Below are positions 1 to 7,442 of a stretch of DNA of 15,575 nt, piece by piece (the stretch's first letter is position 1; each line of letters begins with the position of its first letter). The DNA comes from Accumulibacter sp031732795 (GTDB lineage Bacteria > Pseudomonadota > Gammaproteobacteria > Burkholderiales > Rhodocyclaceae), in contig JAVMKC010000082.1 of the NCBI GenBank assembly GCA_031732795.1, forward strand, positions 1-15,575, read 5' to 3'. A model generated the notes under the pieces. The model was not told where the DNA came from. It made no database searches and was given only the letters and a program-made list of their open reading frames with translations. Both the position numbers and the translations under genes were made by a program.

Positions 1-79
1 GGCGTTATCAACGTGAGACGATGATGTCATCAATGTAAAGTTAGCGCTTATGCCCTCCAGAGTCAGTATGCTGTTGCGA

Positions 80-1339
80 TTACTCCCGTTCGTCGCCACG
101 CCGGCCGATCGGCAGGCCGAGTTGTCTCAATTTCCGGTACAGATGTGTGCGTTCCAGGCCGGTCTTTTCGGCGAGGCGGGTCATGTTACCGCGTTCCCCG
201 GCAAGATGGTATTGAAAATAAAGCCGTTCGAAGGCTTCGCGCGCCTCGCGCAACGGCTGCTCGAAGAACGTGCTGGGCAACAGCGAGGGGGCATCGGGAT
301 GGCCGTCGGTCTGCAGAATGCGGGAGACATCGTCAGCGCTGATTTCCTCCTCCAACGCCGACAAACCCAGATTCTTGACGGTGGCTAGCAGTTCGACCCA
401 TTCGCCATGCCAGCGGTGCAGACGCAACGCGTTTTGCGCGCCGCTCGAGAAGCGCCGCAAAGGAATCTCACCGCGCTCGGCAAGATGGGCGAGCAGCAGT
501 GAAACGATTTCCGGAACGTCGTCTGGATGGCCGGAGATTTGCGGCAGGGCGACCCATACTTCGCCGAGTCGTCCGAGCAGTTGCGGGTCCCAACCGCTTT
601 CGAGCAGCGTCGACAGCGGCCGGGAGGTAGCGACGATCAGTTGCAGCCGGTTTTTTTCGAGCCGCTCGAGGGCGAAGAGCAAATTCATCTGCTGCAACTT
701 GCCGAGTTGCAACAGGTCGGCGACGAAGACGATGCCCCCGGCGCTGTTTTGCAACATTTCCTGGGTCAGCGGCGCGCTCGAATTCGACAGATCGAGCCAC
801 GGTGTGCGCGGCGCCTGCAGCGTGCGGGCACAAATCTCGGCCATGCCGCCGGCGACATTTCTGAGCAACAACACCGAGGTCTTGGCTGCCGCCTGTTCGA
901 GACGGCGTTTGAAATCCTTGAGCAGCGGCGAACGTGCGAAGTCGTCGAGCGTCAACGGCGGTTTCTGCAACAAGGTCTCGTGTTTCAACACCTTTTTGAC
1001 CGTCGCCAGCAATTTTTGCAGGGCGATCGGTTTTTCCAGGAAATCCGATGCGCCGATGCGCGTCGCTTCGACGGCCGAATCGATCGTTCCGTGTCCGGAC
1101 ATCATTACCACCGGCATGGTCAGCAACCCGCCGGCCGACCATTCCTTGAGCAACGAGATGCCGTCGGTATCCGGCATCCAGATGTCGAGCAGCACCAGAT
1201 CGGGGCGGCGCTCGGCGCGCACCTTGCGCGCGGCGGCGGCATTTTCGGCCAGCCACACCGAGTGCCCCTCGTCGGCCAGAATTTCCGAAAGCAGTTCCCG
1301 GATGCCCATTTCGTCGTCGACGATCAGTATTTGCGCCAT
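80..1339 (-). CDS. ntrX: NtrX-like response regulator with degenerate AAA+ domain
   Basis: Response regulator of 419 residues, partner of the NtrY-type kinase directly upstream (its stop ends 2 bp before this ATG). Residues 1-120 are a complete receiver: acid pair D8/D9, phospho-acceptor D52 in LVLLDIWMPD, S81 and K103 (EKP). Residues 135-330 align by eye with a sigma54-interaction AAA+ domain but are eroded: the Walker A position reads LLRNVAGGMAEI with no GxxGxGK, the Walker B position reads GGIVFVADL rather than GGTLFLDEI, and there is no GAFTGA loop. The C-terminus (about 365-415) is a Fis-type helix-turn-helix with TRLAEKTGLERTHLYRKLRQLG. By family knowledge NtrX/NtrC regulators activate sigma54 RNA polymerase; this one should not, so I infer it acts as a conventional DNA-binding activator or repressor. 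The ATG at 1339 is chosen because the receiver begins there (MAQILIVDDE); the longer open frame upstream lies inside ntrY. Confidence 0.88.
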   Translation of the reverse strand: MAQILIVDDEMGIRELLSEILADEGHSVWLAENAAAARKVRAERRPDLVLLDIWMPDTDGISLLKEWSAGGLLTMPVVMMSGHGTIDSAVEATRIGASDFLEKPIALQKLLATVKKVLKHETLLQKPPLTLDDFARSPLLKDFKRRLEQAAAKTSVLLLRNVAGGMAEICARTLQAPRTPWLDLSNSSAPLTQEMLQNSAGGIVFVADLLQLGKLQQMNLLFALERLEKNRLQLIVATSRPLSTLLESGWDPQLLGRLGEVWVALPQISGHPDDVPEIVSLLLAHLAERGEIPLRRFSSGAQNALRLHRWHGEWVELLATVKNLGLSALEEEISADDVSRILQTDGHPDAPSLLPSTFFEQPLREAREAFERLYFQYHLAGERGNMTRLAEKTGLERTHLYRKLRQLGLPIGRRGDERE

Positions 1340-1341
1340 GC

Positions 1342-3498
1342 TCAACTCTCGGAGGATGAAGGATTGCCCAAACGGCGCCGCGACACCGGCACCGCGGCCA
1401 AGGGCAATTTGATGCTGATCTTGGCGCCTACCGGCTGACGGTTGTTGATGGTGATCTGGCCGTGATGCTCGTCGACGATCTTCTTGACGATCGCCAGACC
1501 GAGCCCGGTGCCGCCGGCCTTGGTGGTCACGTACGGTTCGAAAACGCGGGCCAGCAGTTCCGGCGGGAAGCCGGGACCGCGATCGGTGACCACCAGTTCG
1601 GCGAAATTCTCGCTGCGCCGGGTGATGATGCCGATGCACGGCTCTGCTGCGCCTTCCTGGGCGTCCGCCGCGTTGCGCAGCAGGTTGTGGATGATCTGCC
1701 GCAATTGCGTGGCGTCACCCCACACCGGCGGCAGCTTGGCGGCCAGCTTGGCCTCGAGCGTGGCGGCCGAGGTTTCGTAGAGCGCCAGCACGTCGCTGAC
1801 CAGCGCATTGAGGTCGACCGCGCTCAACTCCGGCGCCGGCATTCGCGCGTAATCGCTGAAATCAGTGACCATCCGCTTCATCGCCTGCACCTGGGCGATG
1901 ATCGTCTGCGTGGCACGGTTGAGCATGTCCGCCTCGCTGCCCGACAAACGGTCGGCGAGTTTCATCTGCAGCCGTTCGGCGGAAAGCTGGATCGGCGTCA
2001 GTGGATTCTTGATCTCATGTGCCAGCCGGCGGGCGACTTCGCCCCAGGCGGCGCTGCGCTGCGCGGCGATCAACCGGGTCACGTCGTCGAAAACGACGAC
2101 GTAGCCCCCATAAGCGCCGGTGGTCAGCGGAGTGCCGCGCAGCAGGAGCGTCTGCGGCAATCCGCCGGGATGATCGAGTTCGATCTGTTCCTGCCATTCA
2201 CTGTCCTCGTGCGCGGCAAAAGCGCGGCGGATCGATTCGCCGAGCACCTGCTGGCGCGGCCAGTGTTCGGTGGCCTGTCCGAGCAGATCGCCGAAGTCGT
2301 CGGCGAGAATGGTCAGCGCGCCTTCGTTGATCGTCCGCAACACGAAGCCATGATCGAAAACCAGCACCCCGGCCGAAAGATTGGCCAGGATCGATTCGAG
2401 ATACGCGCGCGCCGCTTCGAGTTCGGCGCGGTGACGTTCGTTGTCACGCCGCGCTTCGTCGAGCTGACTGGTCATCTGCTTGAACGAGCGGGTCAACACG
2501 CCGAGTTCATCACTGCTATGCACCGCCTGCCGCGGCGTGTAGTCGCCAGCCGCCACCGCCTGCGTTCCTTCGGCGAGAATCGACAACGGTGCCGACAGCC
2601 GTCGGGCCAGGACGAAAGCCAGAGCAATGGCGGTGAACAAAGCCAGCAGCACGGTCAGTGTCAAGGTCATCGCGTAGATGCGGTTGAGCCCTTCCCGGCC
2701 GAGCGACAGTTCCTGATAATCGGCATACACGGACTGCACACTGTCGGCATTGACCGCCAGATTGGCCGGCACCGGATCGGTCAATTGCAGGATCCGCGCT
2801 TCGCTCCCCGGACCGGACGCCGGCACGATCACCAGCGTGCGCAGCAGCAGATCCTTCTCGCCGAGAGTCTCGATCACCGAAAAATGCCGCTCCAGACGCG
2901 CCCGCCGCAATTGTTCGGCCGACGGCGGCAGCGGCGTCAGCTTGCCCGGACCACCGGTGGTGGTGATCAGCAGAACCCCGGCGCTCGAATACAGCGCCGC
3001 CGACTGGACGCTGTTCAGTTCGCGCAGACGGTTGAGTTCGATACGACGCTGCGCTTCGCTGCGATCGCTGAGTTCGACCGCCATCGACTGCGCCTTGCTG
3101 ACCAGATCGGCAAGCAGCGAATCGAGCGTGCTGCGTCCGAGGTTGAGCCCGGCTTCGAGTGCTTTTTCGACGCGCACGTCGAACCATGTCTCGATACTCT
3201 TGGTGACGAACTGCACCGAGACGGCGTAGATCAACACTCCGGGAATCACCGATATCAGGCCGAACATCAGCATCAGGCGCAATTTCAGCCGCGAGCCGAA
3301 AACCTGCGCCCGGTATTCGCGCCACAAGGCCTGCAACTGCCAGGCGATCAACGCCAGGAGCGACAAGGCGACGAAGGCGTTGAGCCCGAGCAGCCAGGGA
3401 TAATGCCGGGCGAACAGCGCCGTGTTGGCGCTGGCGGAAGCCAGCACAAAGAGCAGAATGCCGCCGAACGACGCCGCGGCAATGATCAGCCACTTCAT
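1342..3498 (-). CDS. ntrY: NtrY-like membrane sensor histidine kinase
   Basis: Sensor kinase of 718 residues. Predicted membrane segments lie at about 3-20, 35-55 and 75-97, followed by an extracytoplasmic sensor region of about 175 residues and a fourth segment at 276-297. Then come HAMP (298-350), PAS (about 363-475), a dimerisation and phosphoacceptor domain with H494 in LAHEIKNPLTPIQLSAERL, and a full HATPase: N-box HNLLRNAADA (N605/N609), DRGPGF and GGTGLGLAIVKKIV. This is the standard NtrY layout, and the HEIKNPLTPIQLSAERL motif is typical of the NtrY branch. The start overlaps the DUF4390 stop by 4 bp (ATGA at 3498-3495), indicating translational coupling; ntrX follows after 2 bp. NtrY/NtrX pairs are known from nitrogen and redox regulation in proteobacteria; the signal sensed here cannot be read from sequence. 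Confidence 0.94.
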   Translation of the reverse strand: MKWLIIAAASFGGILLFVLASASANTALFARHYPWLLGLNAFVALSLLALIAWQLQALWREYRAQVFGSRLKLRLMLMFGLISVIPGVLIYAVSVQFVTKSIETWFDVRVEKALEAGLNLGRSTLDSLLADLVSKAQSMAVELSDRSEAQRRIELNRLRELNSVQSAALYSSAGVLLITTTGGPGKLTPLPPSAEQLRRARLERHFSVIETLGEKDLLLRTLVIVPASGPGSEARILQLTDPVPANLAVNADSVQSVYADYQELSLGREGLNRIYAMTLTLTVLLALFTAIALAFVLARRLSAPLSILAEGTQAVAAGDYTPRQAVHSSDELGVLTRSFKQMTSQLDEARRDNERHRAELEAARAYLESILANLSAGVLVFDHGFVLRTINEGALTILADDFGDLLGQATEHWPRQQVLGESIRRAFAAHEDSEWQEQIELDHPGGLPQTLLLRGTPLTTGAYGGYVVVFDDVTRLIAAQRSAAWGEVARRLAHEIKNPLTPIQLSAERLQMKLADRLSGSEADMLNRATQTIIAQVQAMKRMVTDFSDYARMPAPELSAVDLNALVSDVLALYETSAATLEAKLAAKLPPVWGDATQLRQIIHNLLRNAADAQEGAAEPCIGIITRRSENFAELVVTDRGPGFPPELLARVFEPYVTTKAGGTGLGLAIVKKIVDEHHGQITINNRQPVGAKISIKLPLAAVPVSRRRLGNPSSSES

Positions 3499-4115
3499 CT
3501 GCCGTCGCCGTTCGCCGCCTGACCGATCTCGGCCAGGGTAAAGAGCCAGCGCATCCAGTCGGCCGAAAGAGTCCACTCGCGGTTGGCCAACGCGGTGACC
3601 TGGAAGGTTTTCGGCATCTGCGTCAGATCAAGGCGCAGACGCACCGCCGCCTGATACGTCTGATCACCCTTCAACTGCCCCTTGTCGAGCACGTGCCAGT
3701 TGCGGGTGCGCGCCAGAATGCGCAGCGCGTCGCCGAGTGTCGGAAAACTCTGATGCAGATTGCCACGAGTCAGCCGATACTGCCGCGTCAGCGCGTGATA
3801 AGACAACTGGATCGACCGGCTGCGGCTGGCGACCTGCTCGTCGAACCAGTACCAGCGCGAGCGGTTGAGTTCGAAATCGATGACGAAATACAGCGAAACG
3901 CCTTTGGCGATCGCGTCTTCCAGCCGGGGATTGAGGGTGAGATCGAAATCGGCGTTCAACACGTAACCGTCGTCGTCGCCAAGCAACTGCGCCCCGCGGG
4001 CGGTAATATCAGCCGCGTTCGCCAGCAGGGAAAACAGCGCCAGCAAGGCGCCGATCAGCCCGTGCCGCCAACCGGGACTAAGACGCTTTTTCCAGCAAGG
4101 CATAGAAAAAGCCAT
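3495..4115 (-). CDS. DUF4390 family exported protein
   Basis: Small exported protein of 206 residues. The N-terminus is a signal peptide: basic region (CWKKRLSPGWRHG), hydrophobic stretch LIGALLALFSLLA, and a likely cut near ANA|AD. The mature part is rich in beta-type sequence (LNADFDLTLNPRLEDAIAKGVSLYFVIDFEL, then RSRWYWFDE), matching my memory of DUF4390 proteins found just before ntrY in betaproteobacteria. Function is not established; its coupling to ntrY suggests a periplasmic accessory to that sensor, which is inference. The start overlaps the end of rsmB. ATG 4115 has GGA five bases upstream; ATG 4103 also gives a good signal peptide, so the start is uncertain by four codons. The open frame continues further upstream but lies inside rsmB and is not believed. 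Confidence 0.83.
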   Translation of the reverse strand: MAFSMPCWKKRLSPGWRHGLIGALLALFSLLANAADITARGAQLLGDDDGYVLNADFDLTLNPRLEDAIAKGVSLYFVIDFELNRSRWYWFDEQVASRSRSIQLSYHALTRQYRLTRGNLHQSFPTLGDALRILARTRNWHVLDKGQLKGDQTYQAAVRLRLDLTQMPKTFQVTALANREWTLSADWMRWLFTLAEIGQAANGDGR

Positions 4116-5661
4116 CGTGTTCCGCACTGGGAAGCAATTGTTGACTGCGCTGCCGACGCGCATCGGGGTGACGGTAGAGAAAAGCATCGATCTGGGCACC
4201 GTTTTCCTCGGGAAAAAGCGAACAGGTCGCATAAAGAAACCGCCCACCGGCCGCCAGCAGCGGCCAAAGGCGATCGAGAATTTCGCTTTGCAGCGTCGCA
4301 AAACGCCGAACGTCGCTTTCACGGCGCAGATACTTGGCGTCGGGATGGCGTCGGACGACGCCGGACGCCGAACACGGCACATCGGCCAGGATGGCGTCGA
4401 AAGGCACGCCGTCCCACCACGAAAGATCCCGGCAATCGGCGACGCGCACCGTAGCGCTCAGCCCGAGCCGCCGCAAGGTCTCGCCGATCCGCTGCACGCG
4501 TTCCCGATCGATGTCAATCGCCGTCAATGCGATATCCGCTAGTTCCAGCAGATGGGCGCTTTTCCCGCCCGGCGCGGCGCAGGCGTCGAGCACCCGTTCG
4601 CCATCGGCCGGCCGCAGCCACTCGGCCGCCTGCTGCGCGCCGGCATCCTGCACCGACACCCAGCCTTCGGCAAACCCCGGCAAGCGCTCTACGGCTACCG
4701 GTTTGTCGAGCAGCAATGCCGCGCCGCCCAGCAATCGCCCCGCCAAAGCGCTGGCCGATGCATTCACCGATCCAGCCGCCGAATCGGTCGTTGATTCGCC
4801 AATCGACGCGTCGATCGAATCGCCAGCCAGCTTGCCGCCTGCTTCACCGACTGCTTCACCGCTCACTTCACCGGCCGACAACCGCGCCAAGTAGTCGGCA
4901 GCCGTGACGTGCCGACGGTTGACGCGCAAGGTCATCGGCGGCGGCGCGTTATCCGCGGCGACGATCGCCGGCCAGTCCGCCGGATACGCGCGCTGCAGCC
5001 GTTTCAACCACCAGCGCGGATGCTGATGCCAGGCCACCTCATCATCGGCGCGCGCCGCTTCGAGAACCGTCCGTTGCCGCAGATAATTGCGCAGCACCCC
5101 GTTGACCAGCCCCTTGTACGCGCCGCCGGAGATTTCGCCGGCGGCGCTGACCGCCTGATCGACGACGGTATGCGCCGCCTCCGGTCGCGAGCGGAGCCGA
5201 TACAGCGCCACCAGCAGCAGCGCCTCGCCGACCGGGTCGGTCAAGGCCCGCTGAAGCAGCCGGCCGAGAATGAATTCCCCGTGTCCATAGCCGCGCAAAG
5301 TCCCGTAACTGATTTCCTGCACCGCCGCCCGTGTCGTCGGCGGCCGGTCGCGGAACACCGCCAAGGCCTGTGTCAGGCTGCGCCCGGCACGCACCGCGGC
5401 AACGACCCGGGCGGACAACGACAAACTGCACGCCAGAGAATCCGGCGCCAGCGAACTGGCCGGAGCCGTCCCGGCGACTGCCCCTCCCGCCGCCCCGAGG
5501 GCTTCCCGCTTGACAACCCGCCTCACCCGTAACGACGGCGAAGACGGCAAAGATGACGATGGCACGGCCCGCAAGAGCTCCTGAAATGGATCGTCGAGTT
5601 TAGCACGTTGGCGAAAGAGGCGAGAGCGCGGCGAATCGGCCTGAATCCGCTGGATCGGCAA
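4078..5661 (-). CDS. rsmB: 16S rRNA (cytosine-967-C5)-methyltransferase RsmB
   Basis: Methylates C967 of 16S rRNA using S-adenosylmethionine. The N-terminal part (about 82-235) is the NusB-like RNA-binding domain (ARVVAAVRAGRSLTQAL, YGTLRGYG, NGVLRNYLRQ). The C-terminal part is the Rossmann methyltransferase with SAM motif VLDACAAPGGKS (357-368), ILADVPCSASGVVRRHPD with C430, and YATCSLFPEEN with the nucleophile-position C480. Two oddities: about 80 residues precede the point where family members begin, and residues 262-308 are a Gly/Ala/Ser/Glu-rich insertion between the two domains. The longest frame opens with TTG at 5661; no in-frame ATG exists, and GTG at 5565 or 5526 are alternatives (AGGAG lies 12 bases before 5565), so the true start is uncertain. 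A TATAAC -10-like box at 5754-5759 (minus) could serve a promoter now that fmt-htpX is 7 kb away, but no good -35 is seen. The downstream gene overlaps its 3' end. Confidence 0.96.
   Translation of the reverse strand: MPIQRIQADSPRSRLFRQRAKLDDPFQELLRAVPSSSLPSSPSLRVRRVVKREALGAAGGAVAGTAPASSLAPDSLACSLSLSARVVAAVRAGRSLTQALAVFRDRPPTTRAAVQEISYGTLRGYGHGEFILGRLLQRALTDPVGEALLLVALYRLRSRPEAAHTVVDQAVSAAGEISGGAYKGLVNGVLRNYLRQRTVLEAARADDEVAWHQHPRWWLKRLQRAYPADWPAIVAADNAPPPMTLRVNRRHVTAADYLARLSAGEVSGEAVGEAGGKLAGDSIDASIGESTTDSAAGSVNASASALAGRLLGGAALLLDKPVAVERLPGFAEGWVSVQDAGAQQAAEWLRPADGERVLDACAAPGGKSAHLLELADIALTAIDIDRERVQRIGETLRRLGLSATVRVADCRDLSWWDGVPFDAILADVPCSASGVVRRHPDAKYLRRESDVRRFATLQSEILDRLWPLLAAGGRFLYATCSLFPEENGAQIDAFLYRHPDARRQRSQQLLPSAEHDGFFYALLEKAS
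4738..4878 (-). repeat. Low-complexity insertion within rsmB
   Basis: In-frame stretch coding for residues about 262-308 of RsmB. It is made of short degenerate units (SGEAVGEAGG, DSIDASIGES, GSVNASASA), with the DNA unit CTTCACCG repeated around 4845-4875. It falls between the N-terminal RNA-binding part and the catalytic domain, where related proteins have only a short linker. It probably arose by replication slippage and is likely a disordered loop; catalytic motifs on both sides are intact. Confidence 0.6.
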
Positions 5662-5830
5662 TCGCCTTACATCGCTTTTGGCATATCGTGTCTGGCGCGT
5701 CGTAGCCGATCGGCGCCCAAGTCAACTCACCACAGGAATAGCGGCGGTAACCCGTTATATTTCACCGACGACAGTGCCAGAAGTGCTGCAGGCGCTACGG
5801 AAGCCCTTCACGACGCCACCACACAGAAAC

Positions 5831-6874
5831 TCAAACCAGCGCCTCCAGTCGGATGGCCAACAGAAACAGCCTGTGAATAGTGGCTGGCCAATCGGCAGGC
5901 AACCAATGACGCGAGCCGACATCGGCGAGGTATTCGGCGGTTGTCCGCAGCGCAGCGGCCAACGTCCGCGGTTTGAGTAAAGTGACATCCAGCGATGAAT
6001 GTTGCGACAAGGCGCCCAACGCGCCTTCCAGACGATCCATCCGTTGCGCAAATGCGGCTGCCGAGAACTCACGGCTGTCGACTTGTCTGGCGGCAAGTAT
6101 CAATCCTTGTACCGCGCGGATGGTCTGGAATACAGGGTTATTATCACGCGCGGCTTCCAACAAGTCTTCAAAAACCAGAACATGTTCCTGCGACTTGATG
6201 AGAATATGATGTTTTTCAAAACGTTGCTTGATATCCTCCTGATACTCATCCAGCGCATCGAATCTTTCCTTGATGTCCTGCGCGCTCCTTTGCAAACTCC
6301 AGATGAAGACGGTAACCGCTAATGCCAGAATCGCCAGTAGCCATGCAAACAGCGTACCCCAGAAACTGAATTTTTCATTCATTTCCTTCTTCAGCGTTTC
6401 CTCCAAATCCCTTTTGAGCGTTTCCTCTAAATTTTTTCTAACCGAATCAGTTATTTGATTTTTCTGCTTGGGGGTTTTATCCGAATCCTTTGCTGTATCG
6501 GCAGCCGAATTCTGGGTAAATTTGTTCCCAGCAGGCGGTTCTCGAGAAATGCCCGGCGAATCGAATCCGTTCGCCTTCAATATCATGAACATCAAGATGC
6601 CGAAACCCAACCCCGTAAGAATGGTATACAAACCCGCCCATACCGATTCTCCCCAATATTCCAAACGCGAAGCGTGGTCTACGCGGGTTTCGTAAGATTT
6701 TTGGCCAATAGCCAGCAGGGCCAACCACCCTCCCAGAAACGTCGAGCCCAGGACATACAACTTTGCGGACCATGAACCGCTTAGCCAAGTCACGCTAACG
6801 GCAATCAGCACCAGGACTACAAGCCCGCTAACTGCACCCAGTCGACAGCGCGCCGTCACGGACAGCATGTTCAT
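5831..6874 (-). CDS. Membrane protein with coiled coil, last gene of signalling cassette
   Basis: Protein of 347 residues that I do not recognise. Predicted membrane segments: about 13-31, 38-56, 80-99 and 172-194. Between the third and fourth is a charged, polar region (100-170) with a repeated LEETLK motif (149-162), probably helical and on one side of the membrane. After the fourth segment is a charged coiled-coil-like stretch (195-230), then a helical domain (230-347) with FEDLLEAARDNNPVFQTIRAVQGLILAAR. No catalytic motif is visible. Its ATG overlaps the stop of the receiver gene before it by 4 bp (ATGA, 6874-6871), so it belongs to the same operon. The middle of the gene (around 6400-6700) is visibly richer in A/T than the housekeeping genes, consistent with acquisition from elsewhere. 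I infer a membrane anchor, sensor or effector for the cassette's phosphorelay; this is untested. Confidence 0.82.
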   Translation of the reverse strand: MNMLSVTARCRLGAVSGLVVLVLIAVSVTWLSGSWSAKLYVLGSTFLGGWLALLAIGQKSYETRVDHASRLEYWGESVWAGLYTILTGLGFGILMFMILKANGFDSPGISREPPAGNKFTQNSAADTAKDSDKTPKQKNQITDSVRKNLEETLKRDLEETLKKEMNEKFSFWGTLFAWLLAILALAVTVFIWSLQRSAQDIKERFDALDEYQEDIKQRFEKHHILIKSQEHVLVFEDLLEAARDNNPVFQTIRAVQGLILAARQVDSREFSAAAFAQRMDRLEGALGALSQHSSLDVTLLKPRTLAAALRTTAEYLADVGSRHWLPADWPATIHRLFLLAIRLEALV

Positions 6875-7440
6875 TCTGCTACCCCAGCGCTATTGCCGTT
6901 TTCCAGTGCCGGCCACGCTTGCCATGCTTTTTCGAGTGCGGCGTAGAATTCTTCGCCGTCCCGCACCAGTTTGCCCACAACGAACTGCTCCAGAATCGAT
7001 TCGGGTTTTCCCCCGATCAATTCCTGCACACTCGAATCCTCCGCCATGGCCCAGAAAGTGGGACTGATCGACGCATAGACATAGCGTGGCCAACTGTTAT
7101 CACGTCTCATGGGGTCTCTTCTTTGTTGCCATAGCCAATAGCCGAGTGCCTGGCCGGTATTGTTGGCCGTGGCATTCCGGCCAAGTTTCTGCCGCGCGGA
7201 CAACAAGGCGGCTGGCAATTCCTGGCCGATGAACTGCAGATCGATGACCACCAGGCCGATTTTTTTGCGTTCTTCCGTGTCATTCAACAGATTGAAAGCA
7301 TCACGCAGACAGGTGATCAGGCGCGTCGAAATTCCGTGCGTTTTCAGGGTTCTGACGACGAACAGCATCGTTTCGGGATCATCGTCGACAATCAGTACGG
7401 TTTTGTTTGCCAATGCATTTTTCAGATCGGCCAATGCCAT
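6871..7440 (-). CDS. Stand-alone receiver (response regulator) protein
   Basis: Protein of 189 residues that is essentially one receiver domain. It shows the acidic cluster D19-D21 in TVLIVDDDPET, phospho-acceptor D67 in GLVVIDLQF, and a Ser at the Thr/Ser switch position (S124 in RYVYAS). The conserved lysine is less clear; K157 in VVGKLVR is the best candidate. Between D67 and S124 the domain is stretched by an insertion (about 75-117, containing TGQALGYWLWQQRRD), longer than in ordinary CheY-like proteins. There is no DNA-binding or enzymatic output domain. A good ribosome-binding site (GAGGAG, 7449-7454 on this strand) lies within the end of the preceding kinase gene, 2 bp after whose stop it starts; its own stop overlaps the next ATG. 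It probably carries phosphate from the kinases of this operon to an unknown partner. Confidence 0.85.
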   Translation of the reverse strand: MALADLKNALANKTVLIVDDDPETMLFVVRTLKTHGISTRLITCLRDAFNLLNDTEERKKIGLVVIDLQFIGQELPAALLSARQKLGRNATANNTGQALGYWLWQQRRDPMRRDNSWPRYVYASISPTFWAMAEDSSVQELIGGKPESILEQFVVGKLVRDGEEFYAALEKAWQAWPALENGNSAGVAE

Positions 7441-7442
7441 CC

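Noticed and set aside
1..79. Possible 3' end of another gene (trkA often follows ntrX)
   Set aside because: Too short to recognise any coding sequence; nothing supportable.
1911..1926. Sigma54-like TGGCAC followed by AGCA
   Set aside because: Inside ntrY, on the wrong strand for the operon, and the -12 element lacks TTGC.
1462..3522. Long plus-strand open frame opposite ntrY
   Set aside because: Arg/Gln/His-rich with no domain; it is the antisense shadow of a clear NtrY gene in GC-rich DNA.
5705..5714. GCCGATCGGC palindrome between the membrane-protein gene and rsmB
   Set aside because: Ten-base GC-rich palindromes are common in this composition and nothing around it looks like a promoter or terminator.
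6370..6435. Short DNA repeat AGCGTTTCCTC, considered as a CRISPR or tandem array
   Set aside because: Only two copies, and explained by the repeated LEETLK coding unit of the membrane protein.
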